Origin: an uncultured Bacteroides sp.
GTDB taxonomy: Bacteria > Bacteroidota > Bacteroidia > Bacteroidales > Bacteroidaceae
Direction of reading: 5' to 3'
Length of the DNA stretch: 64,000 bases
Assembly (NCBI RefSeq): GCF_905207245.1
Contig: NZ_CAJLKP010000020.1
Location: forward strand, 1-64,000
A program made the translations under genes and the position numbers. Under the pieces are notes generated by a model, which was not told where the DNA came from, ran no database searches, and saw nothing but the letters and a program-made list of their open reading frames with translations. Shown here piece after piece: positions 27,857-35,621 of the stretch (position 1 is its first letter; each line of letters starts with the position of its first letter).

Positions 27857-29102
27857 AATTCAACTTCAGCTTATTCTTATTTTTATACTGGCTCATGTCG
27901 CTCACTACCACCTGGTCACCCGGCTGCAAGCCACTGATAACTTCCACAAATTCAAAGTTACTATCACCCAGTTGCACTTTACGTTTCACGATTTCTTTAT
28001 CAGAGTCACGCACAAAGAGGTCATACTCGCCACGTCCTACATAATAAGAAGCATTAGCGATACGCATCACATCTTCTTTCACGGCATTCATCACATACAC
28101 ATCTGTCTTCAATCCCGAACGCAAACGGCGGTTATTATCCTCATTCAGTTGTACAGTGAAAGAAATCACTCCGTTCTTTGACAACGGCGTCACACTGCTC
28201 ACCGTACCTTCCAGTTTATCACTGCCAATCTTCACAATTGCCTTGCCACCGGCGGCCACACGGTCACCATACGTATCTGCTATTTCACCTTCCACCTTGA
28301 AATGGCTAAGATCAGAAATCACGGCAAGCTGGCTTCCCTGAGAAACCTGTGCACCGATCTGGTTATTAATATAGGTAAGGATAGCTTTGCGCGGAGAACG
28401 AACCTGTGCATCATCCAGCGTTCGCTTCATCTCGGCAAGGCCTTTGCGGAAGATGCTGAAATCCAGCTCCTGAACTTTATATTCGGCAGCAAGCACTTCT
28501 TTCTCATTATCATATTGTTGTTTCAGTTGTTCGTATTCCAACTGGGCTACGTTATAGCTAAGTTCTGCCTGACGCACCTTATCCGTAGTTCCCGAACCCA
28601 GGCTATCAAGATATTGCTCATTACGCAACTCCACTTTCTTGCGGTTCAACTGCATGGCGGAAACTTTAATCTTCATAGACAGGTCGTTCAGTTTAGTCTG
28701 ATTATTTACTCGTAGCTGATCCAATTTATAACTGCGCATCTGCTCTTCGTCTAACAATTTTTTATAGTCTGTCTCCACACTCTGCAAGTCAAGTTTCAAG
28801 ATCGGCGTACCTACATCCACGCTATCGCCACCTTTCTTATATATCTCGACAATACGGGTGTTGATAGGAGAATTGATGATCTCTTCAAAAGCCGGCACCA
28901 CTTTTCCCGATGCGCTCACACTGACCTCAATCGTACCTTTATCTACTGTGGAAAGCACCAGGTCTTTTGTTTTCACCCCCGTACGCATCAATGAAATGAG
29001 TACACTGATAACGACTATACTTGCCACGCCGATGCCGCCGTAACGGATAATTTTCTTGTTGCGCTCTTTGTTACGCACTGCTTTTGGTATTTCTCTGTCC
29101 AT
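27855..29102 (-). CDS. HlyD/MacA-type periplasmic adaptor protein
   Basis: 415 residues. A short cytoplasmic lead, one membrane helix (about 22-40, GGIGVASIVVISVLISLM), then a split lipoyl domain (SVSASGKVVPAFEE ... SPRKAILTYINNQIG), a coiled-coil hairpin rich in K, E and Q (about 115-245) and a beta-barrel part with ISDLSHFKVEGEIAD. MacA-type adaptors link an inner-membrane transporter to an outer-membrane channel. No TolC-like gene is present in the window. The frame is open to 29159, but MDREIPKAVRN at 29102 is the natural start and fits the promoter at 29195-29210. First gene of operon I. Confidence 0.88.
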   Translation of the reverse strand: MDREIPKAVRNKERNKKIIRYGGIGVASIVVISVLISLMRTGVKTKDLVLSTVDKGTIEVSVSASGKVVPAFEEIINSPINTRIVEIYKKGGDSVDVGTPILKLDLQSVETDYKKLLDEEQMRSYKLDQLRVNNQTKLNDLSMKIKVSAMQLNRKKVELRNEQYLDSLGSGTTDKVRQAELSYNVAQLEYEQLKQQYDNEKEVLAAEYKVQELDFSIFRKGLAEMKRTLDDAQVRSPRKAILTYINNQIGAQVSQGSQLAVISDLSHFKVEGEIADTYGDRVAAGGKAIVKIGSDKLEGTVSSVTPLSKNGVISFTVQLNEDNNRRLRSGLKTDVYVMNAVKEDVMRIANASYYVGRGEYDLFVRDSDKEIVKRKVQLGDSNFEFVEVISGLQPGDQVVVSDMSQYKNKNKLKLN

Positions 29103-29194
29103 GTTGAATATTGAGTTATTTATTATTTTATCAGTTTTCAGCTCCCGTCCTCTTTTCAAAAACGAACAAGCATATTATTCACATTATTTATATA

Positions 29195-29210
29195 TACTAA
29201 ATGCGTGCCA
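29195..29210 (-). promoter_or_regulatory. Sigma-54-type promoter of the adaptor-permease operon
   Basis: On the minus strand from 29210, TGGCACGCATTTAGTA gives a full TGGCACG -24 half and a G at the -12 position (TTAGT for TTGCA). GG and G lie at canonical spacing and a T-run precedes, as at 19912-19927. Predicted start near 29184, about 80 bases before the ATG. Confidence 0.6.
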
Positions 29211-29252
29211 AAAATGTAAATAGCTGATAACAAGAGGATAAATAAAAAAGAA

Positions 29253-29290
29253 GGGTGTCCGATATCGAACACCCTGTACATTTTCGGATA
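29253..29290. promoter_or_regulatory. Activator-site pair upstream of the adaptor operon
   Basis: GTGTCC (29255-29260), six bases, GAACAC (29267-29272) sit within a longer imperfect palindrome starting GGGTGTCCGATATCG. After CC comes TGTACA (29275-29280) and TTTTCGGATA, a weaker second copy. The centre is 55.5 bases upstream of the -24 GG. This layout is typical of NtrC-family activator sites. Confidence 0.6.
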
Positions 29291-29350
29291 AATAAAAATA
29301 CTCTCCGTAACTAACTTTATCTTTTGATAAAACTAAATATTAGCTTATAC

Positions 29351-29432
29351 TATCTGTCATTCTGAACATAGTGAATAACCTCTTCCCTTTGTACACTAAG
29401 AGATGCTTCGACTACGCTCAGCATGACAGATA
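29351..29432. repeat. Dispersed palindrome with TATCTGTCAT / ATGACAGATA ends
   Basis: TATCTGTCAT (29351-29360) is the complement of ATGACAGATA (29423-29432), and the inner part reads CTTCGACTACGCTCAGCATGAC, cut here in two: CTTCGACTACG then CTCAGCATGAC. This resembles short TGTCAT...CTGAGC palindromes known between genes in Bacteroidetes. No coding sequence is involved. Confidence 0.6.
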
Positions 29433-29465
29433 CTCTTATCGCACCAATTAGGAGTGGCAACGAAA

Positions 29466-29700
29466 CAAACTAATATCGGAGTGCCTGCAAACTAATGTCT
29501 GAGATGCAACAAACTAATATCTCGGATACTAAAAACTATTCTTACCATAAATCTATTTGTTTCTTACAACAACTATAAAAGTCTCTTACAACAATTATAG
29601 AAGTTTCTTACAACATCTGTTGTATGAATAATAATTAGGCAAGAAATTATTAGTTGACTGCGGTGCCGAGATTAGTTGGATGCGGTGCTAATGTTAGTTG
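29466..29700. repeat. 22-bp-period repeat cluster with two unit types and inverted arms
   Basis: Three units beginning CAAACTAAT stand at 29466, 29488 and 29510 (22 bases each), with a weaker fourth at 29532. A second unit, TTTCTTACAAC or TCTCTTACAAC, stands at 29560, 29582 and 29604, again 22 apart. The complement of the first unit, ATTAGTTG, stands at 29649, 29671 and 29693 (GTTAGTTG), 22 apart. The whole is a nested inverted repeat filling most of the gap between the adaptor operon and the glucosaminidase. No open frame. Confidence 0.85.
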
Positions 29701-29703
29701 GTT

Positions 29704-29750
29704 AGGGGAAGAGAATCTAATCTGTAATGAGTAGAATCTCTTCCCCTTTT
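29704..29750. terminator. Hairpin, probable terminator
   Basis: AGGGGAAGAGA (29704-29714) pairs fully with TCTCTTCCCCT (29737-29747). It lies about 20 bases beyond the glucosaminidase stop. A TTTT run follows on the plus strand; on the minus strand the tail is poor, so the direction is uncertain. Confidence 0.5.
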
Positions 29751-29770
29751 ATGCTAATCAGAATTTCCTG

Positions 29771-30697
29771 TTATCTCAGCCTCAACCTGTCTCCCACTTC
29801 CGGAATATATTCGGCATCTTTCCGGTTCATCTTATACAGGTTCTTTAAACGTATACCATACTTCTGAGAAATGGAATGCATGGAATCACCGTCTCTCACA
29901 ATATAAACGGTATGCGGCTTGGAGGCCTTCTTCTTTTTTGCTTTCAGATAGATAATGTCACCCGCCTCCAAAGTGTAATCTTTATGCAGGTCATTATACT
30001 TCACCAGCTTCTTCCAGCTAATATCGAACTCTTTACCCAAGAAGCGGAAAGTATCGCCATCACGAGCTACGACATATGCTATATCATTGGCTATATATAC
30101 CTGATGCGGATTGGCAAGCCACGGCTTTTTCTTCAATTCCTTTTCCCAATTACGGCTCTCACGTTTACTCATGCCACGGCTGTCGTACTTGTAAAGGTCA
30201 TAATCTTCAATAATCGTAATCAGGCGGTTGGCATAAGAAGGATCTGTTGCATATCCGGCCTTTTTCAGACCACGCGCCCAACCTTTATAATCCGTAATCT
30301 TCAAGTCGAACAGAAAAGCATAACGAGCACCCCGTTTCAGGAATGCAGAATGATCTTCGTAAGAATCACGGGGATTGCTGTAAGCACGGAAACATTCATT
30401 ACGCGCGTCGTCATCGTGACGCACTGTGCGTCCGCGCCAGTTGCTGCCGCACTTGATGCCAAAGTGATTGTTACTTTTGCGGGCCAGTGCACTCTGTCCG
30501 GCACCACTTTCCAGAAGTCCTTGTGCCAGAGTGATACTGGCAGGTATCTTGTGCTCCTTCATTTGCTGCACGGCAAGCGGAGCATACTTTTCTATATATT
30601 CCACATAACGGGCATTCCGACGTTGCGCCTGGGCAGCAACGGCACAAACAAGAAGTGCCAGGATTGCGGTAAGTCTGATAGCGTTAATTCTGTTCAT
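29771..30697 (-). CDS. Secreted glucosaminidase (GH73-type) with LysM repeats
   Basis: 308 residues from ATG 30697 (the frame runs to 30748, but the signal peptide starts here: ILALLVCAVAAQAQ). The catalytic part (about 28-165) has SITLAQGLLESGAGQSALA, with the expected catalytic glutamate, and NNHFGIKCGSNW. Two LysM-like segments follow: a weaker one (YVVARDGDTFRFLGKEF ...) and a clear C-terminal one (VYIVRDGDSMHSISQKYGI ... PEVGDRLRLR). It should cut N-acetylglucosaminyl bonds of peptidoglycan in the periplasm. Divergent from the cytidine deaminase gene. Confidence 0.88.
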   Translation of the reverse strand: MNRINAIRLTAILALLVCAVAAQAQRRNARYVEYIEKYAPLAVQQMKEHKIPASITLAQGLLESGAGQSALARKSNNHFGIKCGSNWRGRTVRHDDDARNECFRAYSNPRDSYEDHSAFLKRGARYAFLFDLKITDYKGWARGLKKAGYATDPSYANRLITIIEDYDLYKYDSRGMSKRESRNWEKELKKKPWLANPHQVYIANDIAYVVARDGDTFRFLGKEFDISWKKLVKYNDLHKDYTLEAGDIIYLKAKKKKASKPHTVYIVRDGDSMHSISQKYGIRLKNLYKMNRKDAEYIPEVGDRLRLR

Positions 30698-30735
30698 AGC
30701 AGTATAAGTTGAGGACACAAAAATCTTAAAAAGAA

Positions 30736-30765
30736 TTGGATTTACCAATCTCTTTTCTAACTTTG
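30736..30765 (+). promoter_or_regulatory. Promoter of cdd
   Basis: TTGG at 30736-30739 and TAACTTTG at 30758-30765, 18 bases apart, match -33/-7. The ATG is about 30 bases downstream. Confidence 0.55.
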
Positions 30766-30796
30766 TAACATTAATTACAATATACCTTACTGCCTT

Positions 30797-31276
30797 ATGA
30801 AAGATTTGACCTTACAAATTGACATTAAAATATACGAATATAATGAGTTAAGTGACGCCGACCGTGAACTGATGACTGCGGCCCTGGAGGCAACCAAACG
30901 CAGTTATGCACCCTATTCACACTTCTCCGTAGGCGCTGCCGCACGACTGGCAGACGGGAGAATCGTTACAGGTACGAACCAGGAAAATGCCGCTTACCCT
31001 TCAGGACTCTGCGCCGAACGTACCACTTTGTTTTATGCCAATTCACAATACCCCGACCAACCGGTAGAAACCCTTGCCATTGCCGCACGCAATGAAAGGG
31101 ATTTCCTTGACGACCCTATTCCGCCCTGCGGCGCCTGCCGTCAGGTAATGCTCGAAACGGAAAAACGTTTCAAACAGCCTATGCGCATCCTTCTCTATGG
31201 TAAAAAGGGAATTTATGAGATGAAGAATGTAGGAGCATTATTGCCACTGTCGTTCGACGCTTCTTCTATGGAGTAA
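30797..31276 (+). CDS. cdd: Cytidine deaminase
   Basis: 159 residues, near the usual length. Converts cytidine or deoxycytidine to uridine or deoxyuridine in pyrimidine salvage. The zinc site is intact: the cysteine-alanine-glutamate of GLCAERTTL supplies one ligand and the proton shuttle, and PPCGACRQ the two others; SYAPYSHFSVGAA is the substrate-binding opening. Single gene with its own promoter; the next transcript begins about 45 bases after its stop. Confidence 0.92.
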   Translation: MKDLTLQIDIKIYEYNELSDADRELMTAALEATKRSYAPYSHFSVGAAARLADGRIVTGTNQENAAYPSGLCAERTTLFYANSQYPDQPVETLAIAARNERDFLDDPIPPCGACRQVMLETEKRFKQPMRILLYGKKGIYEMKNVGALLPLSFDASSME

Positions 31277-31283
31277 AAGGTGA

Positions 31284-31315
31284 TTTGTGTCTTTCAAAAG
31301 AAATACCTATCTTTG
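31284..31315 (+). promoter_or_regulatory. Promoter of the ABC-F transcript
   Basis: TTTG (31284-31287), 20 bases, TATCTTTG (31308-31315): a textbook Bacteroides promoter. The start point near 31322 leaves a leader of about 220 bases before the ABC-F ATG. Confidence 0.7.
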
Positions 31316-31345
31316 CGCCCACTAACTAACTAATTAATTACTACG

Positions 31346-31363
31346 ATGAGAATTTCCAAGTAA
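31346..31363 (+). promoter_or_regulatory. Leader peptide MRISK and attenuator-like leader
   Basis: About 25 bases after the predicted transcript start, ATGAGAATTTCCAAGTAA encodes MRISK and stop. The leader beyond can pair with itself: AGACAAAC just after this frame (31364-31371) with GTTTGTCT near 31452-31459, and AAACATC (31380-31386) with GATGTTT (31434-31440). Leader peptide plus alternative pairing upstream of an ABC-F gene fits ribosome-stalling attenuation. Confidence 0.6.
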
Positions 31364-31541
31364 AGACAAACCCTTCGGTAAACATCACCTTTTATATGCT
31401 TTATTATTCAGAACGCTGAGCATCCCGAATGTAGATGTTTAGCCCATACTGTGTTTGTCTGTTCCTCCTTCCAACGACTTCCTTTACGGAAGTTTCCGAG
31501 ATTTTATCCCGTTATTCACTCTCTTAACACAGTATTTTATC

Positions 31542-33173
31542 ATGAGTATTATTATCAGAGACCTTAGCTATGTCCATTCTGACAAGGAAGTCTTGTTCCA
31601 ACACTTAAACCTGACCGTTAATCCGGGAGACAAAATGGCGCTGACCGGAAACAACGGTTGCGGAAAGTCTACCCTGATGCGGATTATTGCAGGAGACTTA
31701 TCGCCTGTTGCCGGAACAGTCACCCGCCCCGAACATCTTTATTATGTGCCTCAGCATTTTGGCCAATACGATAACCGGACTATCGCACAGGCTTTAAGGA
31801 TAGACCATAAACTGGAAGCACTGCATGCCATCTTAAATGGAGATGTATCCGAAAAACATTTCACCACTCTGGACGATGACTGGAATATTGAAGAACGTGC
31901 CCAAGCCGCCCTGGCAGCATGGGGAATGAGCGGTACTCCTCTTTCCCGTCTGATGGACGGCCTCAGCGGTGGAGAAAAAACGCGCATCTTCCTTGCAGGT
32001 ATGGAGCTGCACTCTCCTACCGCTATTCTGCTGGATGAACCCACAAACCACTTGGATATGACCGGCAGGAAACGACTATATGAGTTTGTGCAACGTACTT
32101 CTTCTGCTGTTCTTGTCATCAGCCACGACCGAACATTGCTGAACTTACTTCCCGCCATTTGCGAGTTATCTTCCAATGGACTGACACATTACGGTGGAAA
32201 CTACGACTTCTTCAAGGAGCAGAAAAGCATCCAGATCAATGCCTTGCAGGAACAGTTGGAAGAGAAGCAAAAAGCCCTGCGCCTTGCCCGGAAAACAGCC
32301 CGTGAATTGGCGGAACAGAAAGCGAAACAAAATGTGCGGGGAGAAAAAGCCGCTATAAAGAAAGGTATCCCGCGAATTATGATGGGCGCTATGAAAGACA
32401 AGGCAGAAGTAAGCACTAACAAACTAAAGAACGTGCATGCCGAGAAATCGGAAAAGCTGCAACAGGAGATGCAAAGTATCCGAAGCGCCATTCCACTTGC
32501 CGAGAAGTTGAAAACCAATTTCAGTGCCTCCACCCTGCACGAAGGCAAGATACTGGTCACGGCTACAGAAATGAACTTCCAGTATCCCGATGCCGAACGT
32601 CCTATGTGGCAGGAAGCACTCAGTTTTCAATTGAAAAGCGGCGATCGCTTCTGTATTGAAGGGAACAATGGCAGTGGCAAAACAACTCTGTTGAGACTGA
32701 TTTGCGGAGCACTTCCTGCCGGAAGCGGAAGTCTGGAACGGATTGATTTCAGTTTTGTTTATCTGGATCAGGAATACTCTCTTATCCGGAATGAACTTAG
32801 TATTCTGGAACAGGCAGAACTTTTTAACCGCCGTCTGTTGCCGGAACATGAATTGAAAACGATACTGAACCGTTACCTTTTTCCGGCAGACACCTGGAAC
32901 AAATCCTGCTCATTGCTTAGCGGTGGAGAGAAGATGCGCCTTTCATTCTGCTGCCTGATGATTGCGGACAATACGCCGGATGCTTTTATCCTGGATGAGC
33001 CAACCAATAATCTGGATATTGAAAGCATCGAAATCATTACGGCAACTATCCGGGATTATGCAGGAACGGTTATTGCAGTATCGCATGACAGGGAATTCCT
33101 GAGAGAAATAAATTGCATGAAAAAACTGCTTTTGTCTACAAACCCATCCGGTTCGTCTCAAAAGGAGAAATAG
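31542..33173 (+). CDS. ABC-F family ribosome-associated ATPase
   Basis: 543 residues from the ATG at 31542; the frame opens at 31455 but MSIIIRDLSYVHSDKEV is the family start. Two ABC domains: Walker A GNNGCGKST, signature LSGGEKTRIF, Walker B ILLDEPTNHLD; then a charged K/E/A-rich linker (about 235-320); then GNNGSGKTT, LSGGEKMRLSF and FILDEPTNNLD. No membrane segments. ABC-F proteins bind the ribosomal E site; some protect ribosomes from antibiotics. The leader peptide and long 5' region favour an inducible, antibiotic-responsive member, but protection is not shown by the sequence. Confidence 0.88.
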   Translation: MSIIIRDLSYVHSDKEVLFQHLNLTVNPGDKMALTGNNGCGKSTLMRIIAGDLSPVAGTVTRPEHLYYVPQHFGQYDNRTIAQALRIDHKLEALHAILNGDVSEKHFTTLDDDWNIEERAQAALAAWGMSGTPLSRLMDGLSGGEKTRIFLAGMELHSPTAILLDEPTNHLDMTGRKRLYEFVQRTSSAVLVISHDRTLLNLLPAICELSSNGLTHYGGNYDFFKEQKSIQINALQEQLEEKQKALRLARKTARELAEQKAKQNVRGEKAAIKKGIPRIMMGAMKDKAEVSTNKLKNVHAEKSEKLQQEMQSIRSAIPLAEKLKTNFSASTLHEGKILVTATEMNFQYPDAERPMWQEALSFQLKSGDRFCIEGNNGSGKTTLLRLICGALPAGSGSLERIDFSFVYLDQEYSLIRNELSILEQAELFNRRLLPEHELKTILNRYLFPADTWNKSCSLLSGGEKMRLSFCCLMIADNTPDAFILDEPTNNLDIESIEIITATIRDYAGTVIAVSHDREFLREINCMKKLLLSTNPSGSSQKEK

Positions 33174-33188
33174 CGTATAAGGACAATC

Positions 33189-33196
33189 TATCTTTG
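33189..33196 (+). promoter_or_regulatory. -7 element of the TonB receptor gene
   Basis: TATCTTTG, 26 bases before the ATG at 33222. No clear -33 element. Confidence 0.45.
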
Positions 33197-33221
33197 TCAC
33201 AATCAATCAAAACAGATAAAG

Positions 33222-35555
33222 ATGGATAAGATTAAAGTAGTAGCAATCATAGCATTGTTTTTTTCAGTTTGTTGTTTCGCTCAGGAACGACCGGTACAAA
33301 CTCTACGTGGCGTTGTGAACGACCGGGCATCCGGACATCCCATTCCCTACGCCACCGTACGCCTGACGGATATGCCGGATTTAGGAGCAGTGTGCGACAG
33401 CCTCGGCCGTTTCACACTGCCCAAAGTTCCGGTAGGTCGCCATTCGGTAGAAAGCTCTTTCATGGGATATGAACCGGCAATCATACGCGAAATACTGGTG
33501 ACCTCCGCCAAGGAAGTTTATCTGGAAATAGCTATGCGCGAAAACGTCAATGAACTGAATGAAGTCGTAGTCCGTGCCAACAACCGGGACGAAGCAATGA
33601 ATAAAATGGCCGTTGCCGGAGCACGTATGCTCAGTGTAGAAGAGGCAAGCCGCTATGCAGGCGGTTTCGATGACCCTGCCCGGCTGGTGGCTTCATTTGC
33701 CGGAGTGGCACCAAGTGTTTCCAACAACGGCATATCCATTCATGGTAATGCGCCCCACCTATTGCAGTGGAGGCTGGAAGATGTGGAAATTCCCAATCCC
33801 AACCACTTTGCTGATATTGCAACCCTGGGCGGAGGAATCCTTTCATCACTCAGCGCACAGGTATTGGGTAACTCGGACTTTTTCACGGGAGCCTTTCCGG
33901 CGGAATACGGCAATGCTGTTTCCGGTGTATTCGACATGAAATTGCGCAACGGAAACAATCAGAAGAATGAAAATACCTTTCAGGTCGGCATCATGGGAAT
34001 AGACTTTGCTTCCGAAGGTCCGTTAAGCAAGAAGCATAAAGCTTCCTATATCTTCAACTACCGCTACTCTACCACTGGATTACTGAACGTGGACCTGGGC
34101 GGAAAGATGGACTACCAAGACCTGAACTTCAAACTGAACTTCCCTACCCGCAGTGCCGGAACTTTCTCTGTATGGGGAACTGCCCTCATTGATAAATTCA
34201 AAAGTTCGTTCGACAGAGACCCCGGCAAATGGGACTATCTGGAAGATGCAGCGCAAGCACATTCCACACAATATATGGCAGCCGGAGGTATCACACACCG
34301 CTACTTCTTTGACGAAAACACCTTATTGAAAACTACTCTTGCCGGCACCTATTCCGACCAGGAAGCCTTTCAGTGGAGTTTCGACCGGGAACTGAACAGT
34401 TCTCCTTTCCTTGACCAGTATAGCAGAAGCACCAACCTGATACTAACCTCTTCGCTAAACCGGAAGATAAGCAACCGCTTCACCAACAAAACCGGATTCA
34501 CGTATACGCAAATGTTCTATAATATGGATATGAAACTCGCCCCCTTCATTGACAAACCATTGGAATTGATATCAAAAGGAGACGGAAACACCAGCCTGCT
34601 TTCCGCTTATAACAGCTCTTCATGGGGAATGAGCGACCAGCTAAGCCTGAACTTCGGCTTATACGGACAATTACTCACCCTGAATAATCGCTGGACACTG
34701 GAACCGCGCGCAGGTCTGAAATATCAGGCTAACGCAAAAACATCTTTTGCACTGGCTTACGGTATGTACAGCCGAATGGAAAAGCTCGATGTATATTTTG
34801 TAAAAACACAAAGCACAGGTGAAGAGTCCGTGAACAAAAACCTTGATTTCACGAAAGCGCATCGCCTGATGTTATCGTTCGCCTACAAAGTGTCGAACAA
34901 CATGAGTCTGAAAGTAGAGCCTTACATCCAGTTTTTGTACGATGTTCCCGTCATGCGCGACAGTTCTTTCTCCGTCCTTAACCGGAGTGACTTCTACGTA
35001 GAAAATACACTCGTAAACAAAGGTCGCGGACGAAACATAGGAATAGATATCACTTGGGAACGTGCATTAAGCAAAGGGCTTTATTATATGGTGACAGCTT
35101 CTTTATTTGATTCGCGCTACCGTGGTGGCGACGGAGTATGGCACAACACACGCTTCAACCGGAAATATGTATTGAACGGACTGATAGGCAAGGAATGGAT
35201 GCTGGGACGCAACAAACAAAATATTCTTAGTGTCAACCTGAAAATGACATTGCAGGGCGGAGAAAGGTATGCCCCGATTGATGTGGAAGCAACCATGGCA
35301 CATCCCGACAAAGAAGTTCAGTATGATGAAACGCGAGCATACTCCATACAGCGTTCACCAATGCTGATTGGCAACTATACGGTGAGTTATCGTATCAATA
35401 AACGTCGCGTTTCCCATGAATTCGCCATAAAAGGTATCAATTTTACAGGAGCTAAAGAGTACATCCAACACCTTTATAATATAAAAACCGAGAAGATAGA
35501 AGCCAGCGAGCAGAAAACAGGGTTAACCAATATCAGTTATAAAATAGAGTTTTAA
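33222..35555 (+). CDS. TonB-dependent outer-membrane receptor with carboxypeptidase-like N-terminal domain
   Basis: 777 residues. Signal peptide (VVAIIALFFSVCCFAQ), then a CarboxypepD_reg-like domain (about 25-115: LRGVVNDRASGHPIPYATV), a plug domain (NELNEVVVRAN ... FTGAFPAEYGNAVSGVFDM) and a beta-barrel to the C-terminus (TNISYKIEF). Such receptors import ligands across the outer membrane using TonB energy. No SusD partner is adjacent; instead the LytS/LytTR operon follows on the same strand, which may regulate or be regulated together with it. Ligand unknown. Confidence 0.88.
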   Translation: MDKIKVVAIIALFFSVCCFAQERPVQTLRGVVNDRASGHPIPYATVRLTDMPDLGAVCDSLGRFTLPKVPVGRHSVESSFMGYEPAIIREILVTSAKEVYLEIAMRENVNELNEVVVRANNRDEAMNKMAVAGARMLSVEEASRYAGGFDDPARLVASFAGVAPSVSNNGISIHGNAPHLLQWRLEDVEIPNPNHFADIATLGGGILSSLSAQVLGNSDFFTGAFPAEYGNAVSGVFDMKLRNGNNQKNENTFQVGIMGIDFASEGPLSKKHKASYIFNYRYSTTGLLNVDLGGKMDYQDLNFKLNFPTRSAGTFSVWGTALIDKFKSSFDRDPGKWDYLEDAAQAHSTQYMAAGGITHRYFFDENTLLKTTLAGTYSDQEAFQWSFDRELNSSPFLDQYSRSTNLILTSSLNRKISNRFTNKTGFTYTQMFYNMDMKLAPFIDKPLELISKGDGNTSLLSAYNSSSWGMSDQLSLNFGLYGQLLTLNNRWTLEPRAGLKYQANAKTSFALAYGMYSRMEKLDVYFVKTQSTGEESVNKNLDFTKAHRLMLSFAYKVSNNMSLKVEPYIQFLYDVPVMRDSSFSVLNRSDFYVENTLVNKGRGRNIGIDITWERALSKGLYYMVTASLFDSRYRGGDGVWHNTRFNRKYVLNGLIGKEWMLGRNKQNILSVNLKMTLQGGERYAPIDVEATMAHPDKEVQYDETRAYSIQRSPMLIGNYTVSYRINKRRVSHEFAIKGINFTGAKEYIQHLYNIKTEKIEASEQKTGLTNISYKIEF

Positions 35556-35621
35556 TTCCCTGGAAAGCCTTGTTTTCCATGAAATTATTTTATCTTCGTC
35601 AACTTAATTAAAAAGGTTCCA

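Noticed and set aside
8129..29102. A complete MacAB-TolC efflux pump
   Set aside because: The permeases lack the fused ATPase domain of MacB and no outer-membrane channel gene is present, so a classic pump cannot be claimed.
29291..29350. A small gene or RNA in the 29.16-29.77 kb gap
   Set aside because: No frame of useful length with a start signal; apart from the promoter, operator, palindrome, repeats and hairpin listed, nothing could be supported.
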